Below, piece after piece: positions 30,966-38,547 of a stretch of 44,767 bases of DNA. Position numbers and translations under genes: made by a program. The DNA lies in contig SFFH01000030.1 of NCBI GenBank assembly GCA_004557905.1, positions 1 through 44,767 of the forward strand. Reading direction: 5' to 3'. This DNA comes from Clostridiales bacterium. Its GTDB lineage: Bacteria > Bacillota > Clostridia > Christensenellales > Aristaeellaceae. How positions within the stretch are numbered: position 1 is the first letter of the stretch; every line of letters starts with the position of its first letter. The notes under the pieces are model-generated. The model was not told where the DNA came from, did not search any database, and worked only from the letters and a program-made list of their open reading frames with translations.

Positions 30966-33900
30966 TCATTTCAGCACCACATTCTTGTGGCCAAGCATCT
31001 CGATCAGCTCGTCCATCATGGCCTTCGTCGGCGCGACGAAAAGCTCCTTCGGCGCGCGCAGCTTGATGCCGGTGTTTTCGATGTAGAGCACGACGCTGAT
31101 CTCGCCGTGATAGCGGGAGAGCACCGGGCTGACCACCTTGATCGCGCTGTCGCTGGGCAGACGCAGGTAGAGCGTGCTGCCCGGAAGAATCGTGTCCTGC
31201 TTCCTCGGCGCGGCCTGCGGGGAGAGCATGCCGTCCTTAAGCGCCTGCGCATACTCCGCATTGGTCATCAGCGGCTCCACCGTGTCCAGCAGCAGCTTGG
31301 CATCGTCGTCCTCGCGGATGGACAGCCGGCCGGAGAGAATCACCGCCGTGTCGGGCGTCAGCTCCGTGCTCACGCGCTCGAGCACCTTCGGAAACACCAG
31401 CGCCTCGATTGTGCCGGTCATGTCCTCCAGCGTCACAAAGCCCATCAGGTTTCCTGACCGGGTTGCCTTCTGGCGGAACTCCGTGAGCATGCCGCCCATG
31501 CGCACGCGCATGCCGTCGCGGGAGAGGCCGTGATCCGGCCCCTCCATGATCTCGGCGAGCTGGGCGGTGTTCATGTCCAGCTGCGCGAGCGCGTCCGTGT
31601 AGTCGCCCAGCGGGTGACCGGTGATGTACAGGCCGGTCATGTTCTTCTCAAAGTTCAGGCGCGTGCGCAAGCTGAAATCCGGAATGTTGGGCAGCGGGGG
31701 ATTGACCTCCTCGAGCATGCCGTCGCCAAAGAGCGACATCTGTCCGACGATGTTGCTCTTGCGGGTGCGGCTCGCGCCGTCGAGCGCCGCCTCGTACACG
31801 GCCATCAGCTGCGCGCGCGTCGCGCCCGTGCAGTCAAACGCGCCGGAGAGGATCAGCGACTCGACCACGCGCTTGTTGACCAGATCGCTCGAGAGGCGTT
31901 TGCAGAAGTCGAAGATGTCCTTGAACGGGCCGGATTTTTGGCGGATCTCGATGATCGAGTCGATCGCCTTGTCGCCGCAGGAGCGGATGGCGCCCAGGCC
32001 GAAGCGGATGCCCGCCTTGCCCGCGGCGTCCCGGCCCACGGAGAACTTGCGGCCGGACTGGTTGATATCCGGCGGGAGCAGCGGGATGCCGTGCTTGCGG
32101 CAGTACTCCGAATACTCCGCGACCTTGCCGCTGTTGTCGGAGACGGAGTTGAGCAGCGCGGCGAAGAACTGCACCGGATAGTGACACTTGAGCCAGCCCG
32201 TGCGCACGGCAACCACGCCGTAGGCCGCGGCGTGCGACTTGTTGAACGCGTAGGAGGCAAACGCCGTCATCTCGTCAAAGAGCTGGCTGGCGATCTCCGC
32301 GGGGATGCCGTTTCGCACGCAGCCCGGCACGGTGACCACGCCGTCCTCGACCATGCCGTGGATGAAGTACTCGCGCTCCTTGACCATCACGTCGTGCTTC
32401 TTCTTGCTCATGGCGCGGCGCACGAGGTCGCTTCGGCCGTAGGAATAGCCGGCCAGATCGCGCACGATCTGCATGACCTGCTCCTGATAGACCATGCAGC
32501 CGTAGGTGACGTCGAGGATGGGCTTGAGCTTCGGGTGCAGATACTGAATCTTCTCCGGATTGCGCTTGCCCTCGATGTAGCGGGGGATGGATTCCATCGG
32601 GCCGGGGCGGTAGAGCGAGATGGCCGCGATGATGTCCTCAAAGTTCTGCGGGCGCATGTTGGTGAGGAAGGAGCGCATGCCGCCCGATTCCAGCTGGAAC
32701 ACGCCGTCCGTCTCGCCTTCGGAGATCATGTCGTAGACCGCCTGGTCATCCAGCGGGATGTCCTCGGCCTTCATATCGACCCCGGCCTCGCGCATCAGGT
32801 CGAGCGCGTCGCGGATGACCGTGAGCGTGCGCAGGCCCAGGAAGTCCATCTTTAAAAGACCCAGACGCTCGATGGTGCCCATCGGGAACTGCGTGGTGAT
32901 GACCTCGTCGTTGCGCTGCAGCGGTACGTATTCGGTGACGGGCTTGTCGGTGATGAGCACGCCCGCTGCATGGGTGGAGGCGTGGCGCGGCATGCCCTCG
33001 AGGCTGCGGCTCATGTCGATGAGCCTGCGCACACGCTCGTTCTCCGCGTAATTCTTCTTGAGCTCGGGGGAGATCGTCAGCGCGCGCTCGAGCGTCATGT
33101 TCAGCTCAAAGGGGATGGACTTGGAAACGGCGTCCACCTCCTGATACGGATAGCCCAGCACGCGGCCGACGTCGCGCACGACCGCGCGCGCGGACATCGT
33201 GCCGAAGGTGATGATCTGGCTGACGTGGTCCGCACCGTACTTGCGGGCGACGTAGTCGATGACCTCCTGACGGCGCTCGTAGCAGAAGTCCACGTCGATA
33301 TCGGGCATGGACACACGCTCCGGGTTGAGGAACCGCTCGAACAGCAGGCTGTACTTGAGCGGATCGAGCTGCGTGATGTGCAGGCAGTAGGCGACGATGG
33401 AGCCTGCGCCGGAGCCTCGGCCCGGGCCGACGACGATGCCCTGGCTGCGGGCATAGTTGATGAAGTCCCAGACGATGAGGAAGTAATCGACGTAGCCCAT
33501 CCGGGTGATGACGCCGATCTCGTATTCCAGGCGCTCGCGTGCCTGTGGTGTGACCGGGTTGTAGCGCTCGGCAAGGCCCGCCTCGCAGAGTCTGCGCAGC
33601 ATCTGCTCGCTGGTCTCTCCGTTCTCGGTGGGGAAGCGCGGCAGCTTTGTCTCGCCGAAGACGAACTCCACCTGGCAGCGGTGCGCGATCTCCTGCGTGC
33701 GCGCAAGCGCGTCCGGCCAGGCGGCAAAGAGCTGCTTCATCTCGTCCTCGCTCTTGACGTACAGCTCGCGGGATTCCATGCGCATGCGGTTCTCGTCGTC
33801 AAGCGTTTTGCCCGTCTGGATGCACATGAGCACCTCCTGCGCCTCCGCATCCTCGCGGCGCAGGTAGTGGCAGTCGTTCGTGGCGATCAGGGGGATGCCC

Positions 33901-34487
33901 GTCGCTTCACTGACACGAACCAGCTCCGGCAGCACGCGCTTCTCGTCCTCCAGACCGTGATCCATCAGCTCGATGAAGTAGTTGCCCTTGCCAAAGAGCG
34001 CCTCCATCTCGTGCGCGTGGGCGCAGGCGTCCTCAAAGCGGCCGTCCAGCAGCAGCTTGTCCAGCTTGCCGGACAGGCACGCGCTGGAGGCGATCAGGCC
34101 CTTGGCATACTTCTTCAGGCAGGCCATGTCGATGCGGGGGCGGTAGTAGTAGCCGCGCGTCCAGGCCTCGCTGACCAGGTGCGTCAGGTTGCGGTAGCCC
34201 TCCTGCGTCTCGCACAGCAGGATCAGGTGGCTGGTGCCGCGCATGCCCAGCTGCGCGTTGTGCTCGTCCATGTTGTCGCAGACGTAGACCTCGCAGCCGA
34301 TGACCGGGTGGATGCCGCGCTTCTTCGCCTCGGTGTAGAAGTCGATGACGCCGTACATGACGCCGTGATCGGTGATGGCGCAGGCGTCCATGCCCAGCTC
34401 CTTCACGCGGTCCAGGAGCGGGCCGATGCGGTTCGCGCCGTCGAGCAGGCTGTATTCGGTGTGCAGGTGCAGGTGTGCAAAGGCCAT
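30966..34487 (-). CDS. dnaE: DNA polymerase III alpha subunit (DnaE)
   Basis: This 1173-residue replicative polymerase has the PHP domain at its N-terminus (AHLHLHTEYSLLDGANRI, CAITDHGVMYGVIDF). The palm motifs follow (GPGRGSGAGSIVAYCL and the catalytic MPDIDVDFCYERR), then the fingers and beta-binding region (YQEQVMQIVRDLAGYSYG, FNKSHAAAYGVVAV) and a C-terminal OB domain (MGFVTLEDMTGTIEALVFP). The PHP metal residues appear intact. Firmicutes usually carry PolC as main replicase beside DnaE, and this one has the length of the longer DnaE1 type. ATG 34487 has AAAGGAG about eight bases upstream. The upstream membrane-protein gene ends 18 bases earlier in the same direction, so the two may be co-transcribed. 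Confidence 0.96.
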   Translation of the reverse strand: MAFAHLHLHTEYSLLDGANRIGPLLDRVKELGMDACAITDHGVMYGVIDFYTEAKKRGIHPVIGCEVYVCDNMDEHNAQLGMRGTSHLILLCETQEGYRNLTHLVSEAWTRGYYYRPRIDMACLKKYAKGLIASSACLSGKLDKLLLDGRFEDACAHAHEMEALFGKGNYFIELMDHGLEDEKRVLPELVRVSEATGIPLIATNDCHYLRREDAEAQEVLMCIQTGKTLDDENRMRMESRELYVKSEDEMKQLFAAWPDALARTQEIAHRCQVEFVFGETKLPRFPTENGETSEQMLRRLCEAGLAERYNPVTPQARERLEYEIGVITRMGYVDYFLIVWDFINYARSQGIVVGPGRGSGAGSIVAYCLHITQLDPLKYSLLFERFLNPERVSMPDIDVDFCYERRQEVIDYVARKYGADHVSQIITFGTMSARAVVRDVGRVLGYPYQEVDAVSKSIPFELNMTLERALTISPELKKNYAENERVRRLIDMSRSLEGMPRHASTHAAGVLITDKPVTEYVPLQRNDEVITTQFPMGTIERLGLLKMDFLGLRTLTVIRDALDLMREAGVDMKAEDIPLDDQAVYDMISEGETDGVFQLESGGMRSFLTNMRPQNFEDIIAAISLYRPGPMESIPRYIEGKRNPEKIQYLHPKLKPILDVTYGCMVYQEQVMQIVRDLAGYSYGRSDLVRRAMSKKKHDVMVKEREYFIHGMVEDGVVTVPGCVRNGIPAEIASQLFDEMTAFASYAFNKSHAAAYGVVAVRTGWLKCHYPVQFFAALLNSVSDNSGKVAEYSEYCRKHGIPLLPPDINQSGRKFSVGRDAAGKAGIRFGLGAIRSCGDKAIDSIIEIRQKSGPFKDIFDFCKRLSSDLVNKRVVESLILSGAFDCTGATRAQLMAVYEAALDGASRTRKSNIVGQMSLFGDGMLEEVNPPLPNIPDFSLRTRLNFEKNMTGLYITGHPLGDYTDALAQLDMNTAQLAEIMEGPDHGLSRDGMRVRMGGMLTEFRQKATRSGNLMGFVTLEDMTGTIEALVFPKVLERVSTELTPDTAVILSGRLSIREDDDAKLLLDTVEPLMTNAEYAQALKDGMLSPQAAPRKQDTILPGSTLYLRLPSDSAIKVVSPVLSRYHGEISVVLYIENTGIKLRAPKELFVAPTKAMMDELIEMLGHKNVVLK

Positions 34488-34505
34488 AGGGTGCTCCTTT
34501 CCTGG

Positions 34506-35045
34506 TTAGTCAAATTCAATCGTGGCGAGCATCGGCAGGACGACGCTCTCGGCCATCTGCGTCTCAAAGGAGATTTGAAGCGCCTCGTCCCAGGTCTCAT
34601 AGGTGTCCCAGGTCTGCTCGCCGTCCTCGGTGAGCACCACCGCGCGGTAGCAGACGAACTTGCGCCCGCCGATGATGCGCGTGCGCACGCTGGTCGCGCC
34701 GGCGCTCATGTAGTAAGTGACCACGTCCTGATCGGGATAGTCCGCCAGGCGGTCGCCCGTCGCGTTTTCATAGCAGAAGAGGTAGAGCGTGCCGTCCCTG
34801 CCGGAGGCGCTGCCGGCGTAAAGTGCGTTGCCGCCCAGCTCAGCGTTTTCGCGCGAGTGGTCGCCCAGCACCACGTCCTCGGGTACGCGCAGGGTGAAGC
34901 CGAACGAGGACAGATCCCAAACCTGGCCGCCCTTCATGGGCTTGATGGTCTGGCTGTCCCATATGCTCAGCCCCAGCGAAACGGCGCAGCCCAGCAAAAA
35001 ACAGCCAGCCAGCGCCAGAAGATACAGAAGCGTGTTTTTCTTCAT
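34506..35045 (-). CDS. Membrane-anchored exported protein, hypothetical
   Basis: The 179-residue protein starts with KKN and one hydrophobic segment (LLYLLALAGCFLLGCAVSLG) and is otherwise extracytoplasmic. A LAGC sequence resembles a lipobox, but hydrophobicity continues past the cysteine, so a signal anchor is likelier than a lipoprotein. The body (VWDLSSFGFTLRVPEDVVLG, YLFCYENATGDRLADYPDQD, FVCYRAVVLTEDGEQTWDTY) is beta-rich. I do not recognise a family. ATG 35045 is chosen because it gives the proper signal sequence and has GAGG about ten bases upstream; an ATG ten codons earlier would add a polar extension. It lies directly before dnaE. Confidence 0.7.
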   Translation of the reverse strand: MKKNTLLYLLALAGCFLLGCAVSLGLSIWDSQTIKPMKGGQVWDLSSFGFTLRVPEDVVLGDHSRENAELGGNALYAGSASGRDGTLYLFCYENATGDRLADYPDQDVVTYYMSAGATSVRTRIIGGRKFVCYRAVVLTEDGEQTWDTYETWDEALQISFETQMAESVVLPMLATIEFD

Positions 35046-35078
35046 TCCATCCAACCTCGGAACATACAAACTCATCTT

Positions 35079-35107
35079 ATTTTAATGTTTATGGGTCTGC
35101 CTGTCAA
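35079..35107 (-). promoter_or_regulatory. Promoter of the hypothetical membrane protein and perhaps dnaE
   Basis: On the minus strand TTGACA (35102-35107) and TAAAAT (35079-35084), spacer 17. Confidence 0.75.
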
Positions 35108-35131
35108 TGTCAAAGATGCACGGGCCGGGCG

Positions 35132-35161
35132 TTGCGCCGCGCGCGGCGAATGTGCTATAAT
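35132..35161 (+). promoter_or_regulatory. Promoter of the dnaD-like operon
   Basis: TTGCGC (35132-35137) and TATAAT (35156-35161), spacer 18, with TGC directly before the -10 (extended -10). It is divergent from the promoter at 35079-35107. Confidence 0.7.
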
Positions 35162-35201
35162 AAAGCATCTATGCAAACGTATATCAAAGGGAGGACGTTT
35201 C

Positions 35202-36677
35202 ATGGCGTTCTGTTCGTTTGACGACAGCGCGGCGCTGTTTGACGCCACGCCTGTGGAAAATATGTTCATCACTGAGTATATGCTGCGCGCGCCGGGCGAC
35301 TTTGTGAAGGTCTATCTCTATGGCCTGATGCTCTGCTACCATCATGCGGAGCGCATGAGCCTGGCTTCCATGGCGCGCGACCTCGATGTGACCCCGGAGG
35401 ACGTGGAGCGCGCGTACCGCTACTGGGAGCGCGAGGGCCTCGTGCGCCAGACGGGCGACAATCCGGTGTGCTACACCTATTACAATCTCAAGCAGATCAC
35501 GCTGACCCGCGCGGAAAAGCCCAGCGAGCAGCTGTACAACCGGCACTTTATGGACGAGGTGCGCAGGACGCTGGACGCGCAGACCCTCGGCGAAAGCGAT
35601 TACCAGATGATCCTCGACTGGGTACAGGTGTACGAGCTGCCCGAGGAGGTCGTCATCATGCTGCTGAGCAACGAAAAGGAAAAGAGCCGGACAGGCCGCG
35701 TCTCCTTCAAGATCGCCAACCGGGTGGCCCAGGAATGGGCGCAGAGCGGCGTCAAGACGATCGAGGATGCGGATCGGATGCTCGTCATTTCCGGCCAGCG
35801 CGAGACGGAGCTCAAGCGCCTGCTCGCGCGTCTGGGCATGCGCCATGCGCCCAGCGACGACGAAAAGGCGCTGTACAAGAAGTGGATTGACGAGTGGGGC
35901 TTCACGCCGGAGGCGGTGCAGGAGGCCTGCCGCGAGACGACGAAGGGTACGCCGACGATGGCGTATCTGGACGGCATTCTGCTGCGGCAGCACCAGCTGG
36001 GCCGCCACGACGTGCAGCAGATTCTGGGCGGCATCACGTCAGAGAAGACCGCACGGGACTTCGCCCGCGAGGTGTTTGCGGGCCTTGGCCGCACGGGCGT
36101 CACGCCGACGGCGGACGATCTGGCGCTCATCGACGGCTGGCGCAGGGACGGCAGCAGCGATGCGCTTATCCTGCTGGCGGTTACCGCGGCGCACAGGCGT
36201 GCGGGCGGCGGCACGATGGACGATGTGGGCGCGTGGCTGGAGCGGTGGAAGCGTCTGGGCCTGACCACGCCGGAGGCCGTCACCGCGCACAATAACCGCC
36301 AGAAGGCGCTCAATACGCAGCTGCGCGAGATCTACGACGCGGCGGGCGTGGAGAAGAAGACCAACCAGCCGGACCGCGATCTGCTCTGTGCCTGGATGGG
36401 CGAGATGGGCATGAGCATGGAGCTCGTGCTGCTGGCCGCGCAGTACGCGCGCGGGAGCGGCGCGCCGATGATGACCATGAACCGGATTCTCTCCGACTGG
36501 CAGCGCGCGGGCGTGAGGACGACGGAGGCCGCGCGCGCCGAGCACGACAGCCATGTACGAAGTGCAAAGACTCCGGCGGCGCAGTCGGCCAGAACACAGG
36601 ATGTGATGCAGCGGCATCAATACACCGACGAGGATTACCGCAGCATGGTGATCGATTTGGATGAGGAGGATAGCTGA
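35202..36677 (+). CDS. DnaD-domain primosome/replication protein
   Basis: The 491-residue protein has an N-terminal winged-helix part (VKVYLYGLMLCYHHAERMSL, ARDLDVTPEDVERAYRYWER, GLVRQTGD) and repeated C-terminal DnaD/DnaB_2-type modules (YKKWIDEWGFTPEAVQEACR with TMAYLDGILLRQH, and LLCAWMGEMGMSMELVLLAA with MTMNRILSDWQRAGVRT). DnaD proteins remodel DNA at the origin and help load the replicative helicase. The start ATG 35202 has a GGGAGG site; the frame is open for kilobases upstream but that part lies opposite dnaE. It overlaps the next gene by one base (TGATG), and that gene encodes a helicase-loader-like ATPase, which supports the replication role. Confidence 0.9.
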   Translation: MAFCSFDDSAALFDATPVENMFITEYMLRAPGDFVKVYLYGLMLCYHHAERMSLASMARDLDVTPEDVERAYRYWEREGLVRQTGDNPVCYTYYNLKQITLTRAEKPSEQLYNRHFMDEVRRTLDAQTLGESDYQMILDWVQVYELPEEVVIMLLSNEKEKSRTGRVSFKIANRVAQEWAQSGVKTIEDADRMLVISGQRETELKRLLARLGMRHAPSDDEKALYKKWIDEWGFTPEAVQEACRETTKGTPTMAYLDGILLRQHQLGRHDVQQILGGITSEKTARDFAREVFAGLGRTGVTPTADDLALIDGWRRDGSSDALILLAVTAAHRRAGGGTMDDVGAWLERWKRLGLTTPEAVTAHNNRQKALNTQLREIYDAAGVEKKTNQPDRDLLCAWMGEMGMSMELVLLAAQYARGSGAPMMTMNRILSDWQRAGVRTTEAARAEHDSHVRSAKTPAAQSARTQDVMQRHQYTDEDYRSMVIDLDEEDS

Positions 36678-37675
36678 TGCTCAGCCGTGAGAATGTGACG
36701 CGCGAGGCGCTGTCTGGGCTTGAGGCCCAGAGAGCCGCCAACATGATGGAGGAGAAGCGCCGCCGCACCGAGGCTGAAGAGAAGAGTCCGGCGGTGAAGG
36801 AGCTGCTGGCCCGCCGCCAGCGCCTGTTCTTTTCCGGCGTGCGCGGGGCCTTCGCCTCGCCGCAGAAGGCAAAGGAGATTTCCGGCAGCATGCAGCGGGA
36901 GATGGAGGACATCAACGCACGGCTGCGCATAGCGCTGACCGCCTGCGGCCTGCCAGAGGACTATCTCCAGCCGGTGTACCGCTGCGCCCTGTGCCGCGAC
37001 ACGGGCTATGTCGGCGAGCCGGTGCACGAGCAGTGTGCCTGTCTCAAGCGCGCGGTGATGAACCGGCTGTATCAGGCCGAGGGGCTTCAGGGGCTGGAAC
37101 GGGAGAACTTCACGTCGTTTGATGAGCGCATCTTCCCGGATGAGCCGATCGAGGGCAGAAAGCTGACCCAACGCGCCTATATCCGGAAAATCCGCGCGTA
37201 CTGCGAGGCGTATGCCGATGCGTTTGCCGCAGACGAGGGAAAGGGCCTGCTGCTTTGCGGCCGATCCGGGCTTGGCAAGACGTTTTTGATGAACTGCGTG
37301 GCGCAGCGGGTGCTGGAGCGCGGGTATTCCGTGGTCGTCGTGTCCGCGTACAAGCTGATTGAGGCGATGCGCCGCTATCAGTTTGGCGAGGAGGGCGTAG
37401 AGCAGGTGCAGGACATGCTCTCCTGCGATCTGCTGTGCATCGACGATCTGGGCAGCGAGCCCATGCTGCGGGGCGTGACGGTCAGCTCCCTGTACCACAT
37501 TATCAACGAGCGGCGCAATGCCAACCGCGCGATTGTGGTGACGACAAACTGTAACACGAAGGAGCTCTACGAGAAATACGACGATCGAATTGCCGCGCGG
37601 CTCTGTGATACGGGCCGCATGCAGATTTTTGAATTCATCGGCGTAGACGTGCGCCGCTTCGCTGCGAAAGCCTGA
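36677..37675 (+). CDS. dnaI: ATP-binding protein, DnaC/DnaI-type helicase loader
   Basis: The 332-residue AAA+ protein has Walker A (LLCGRSGLGKTFLMN) and Walker B (LLCIDDLGSEPM) with a sensor-1 segment (RAIVVTTNCNTKELYEKYDD) and an arginine-finger region (RIAARLCDTGRMQIF). The N-terminal half is helical, with a cysteine cluster (YRCALCRDTGYV, then QCACLKRAV) like the zinc site of DnaI. DnaI/DnaC proteins load the replicative DnaB-type helicase at oriC or on repair forks. It starts within the stop of the DnaD-like gene (one-base overlap), the standard primosome gene order in Clostridia, where the pair is often near the chromosome-replication genes. DnaI identity is inferred from family and context. 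Confidence 0.9.
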   Translation: MLSRENVTREALSGLEAQRAANMMEEKRRRTEAEEKSPAVKELLARRQRLFFSGVRGAFASPQKAKEISGSMQREMEDINARLRIALTACGLPEDYLQPVYRCALCRDTGYVGEPVHEQCACLKRAVMNRLYQAEGLQGLERENFTSFDERIFPDEPIEGRKLTQRAYIRKIRAYCEAYADAFAADEGKGLLLCGRSGLGKTFLMNCVAQRVLERGYSVVVVSAYKLIEAMRRYQFGEEGVEQVQDMLSCDLLCIDDLGSEPMLRGVTVSSLYHIINERRNANRAIVVTTNCNTKELYEKYDDRIAARLCDTGRMQIFEFIGVDVRRFAAKA

Positions 37676-37707
37676 ACGCCCGTCAGCAGGTCGGCAGAGG
37701 GAAAAAG

Positions 37708-38479
37708 ATGGTTTATCTCGATTCATTCGCGTTCCCGGACGATGAATGCGAAACCAGCTACATCATGGGCGTGAAGCGCACATGCTACGCGTCGTTTTAT
37801 CCGTTCAAGATTCTCTCGCGCAGGCGGTTTGAGCGCATCGACAGCGCCGTACAACCGGACGAGCTTCTTTGAGGACTACGTCGGCATGTGCCGTATGGAG
37901 CTGCGCCAGTCCATCCCGGAGGGCAGCTGCATCATCACCAGCGACGACGTGTTCGACCACATGCTGTCCCTGCGCGAGCTCAACGAGGGGATCGACCGCA
38001 GGCGGGAGGACGTGTTTGACGAGTATCTGGAAAACAGGCACGCGAAGTTCCAACTCTCCTCGATGGAGGACTACGACCAGCTCAAAAAGGTCGTGCGCGC
38101 GAGGAAACGCACGCAGTCGCGCTATGTGAGGGAAGAACTGGGCATGAACGTGCGCACGTTTTCCAACGGCGAGAGCGCGTTCCGGTATTTCACGAACAAG
38201 ATCACCGAGGACAGGCTCTACCTGCTCGACGAGCCGGAGAACAGCCTCTCGCCGGAGCGGCAGATGGAACTGTGCCGGTTCCTTTCGGACAGCGCGCGGT
38301 TCATGGGCTGCCAGTTCGTCATCAGCACGCACTCGCCGTTCCTGCTGTCGATGAAGGGCGCGAAGATTTACGATCTGGACAGCGACCCGGTGGACGTGAA
38401 GAAGTGGACGGAGCTGGGGAACGTGCGGGCATATTACGAGTTTTTCAAAAGCCACCAGAGTGAATTTGAGCGGGAATGA
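37708..38479 (+). pseudogene. AAA family ATPase, disrupted; Walker A region missing
   Basis: ATG 37708 has AGAGGGAAAAAG upstream and opens a typical N-terminus (YLDSFAFPDDE, KRTCYASFYPFKILSRRRFE, RID). The frame then breaks near 37843: translation as written stops at 37870-37872 after 54 residues. The rest continues in the next frame with YNRTSFFEDYVGMCRMEL, the ABC-like signature and Walker B (YLLDEPENSLSPERQMELCR) and the H-loop region (QFVISTHSPFLLS). In intact relatives about 30 residues including the Walker A loop (GGNGSGKTT type) lie at the break. The loss, of roughly 90 nt and not a multiple of three, would inactivate the ATPase. The gene is the last of the dnaD-dnaI cluster. A sequencing or assembly error is an alternative. 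Confidence 0.8.
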
Positions 38480-38495
38480 TTTCACTGAAATAAAG

Positions 38496-38535
38496 AAACG
38501 CGGCAGCACCGAAGCGGTTCGGTGCTGCCGTGTTT
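38496..38535. terminator. Bidirectional terminator between the ATPase remnant and the PBP gene
   Basis: A stem of up to 18 bp (38496-38513 with 38518-38535, one G-U) around GCGG. The convergent genes on both sides end near it. Confidence 0.85.
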
Positions 38536-38547
38536 GATGAATGCGGT

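Noticed and set aside
34998..35045. Lipobox in the membrane protein upstream of dnaE
   Set aside because: LAGC is followed by further hydrophobic residues, so a signal anchor is more likely than lipidation.
32970..35201. Upstream extension of the DnaD-like frame
   Set aside because: It lies entirely antisense to dnaE and its upstream neighbour. The real start at 35202 has promoter and ribosome site.
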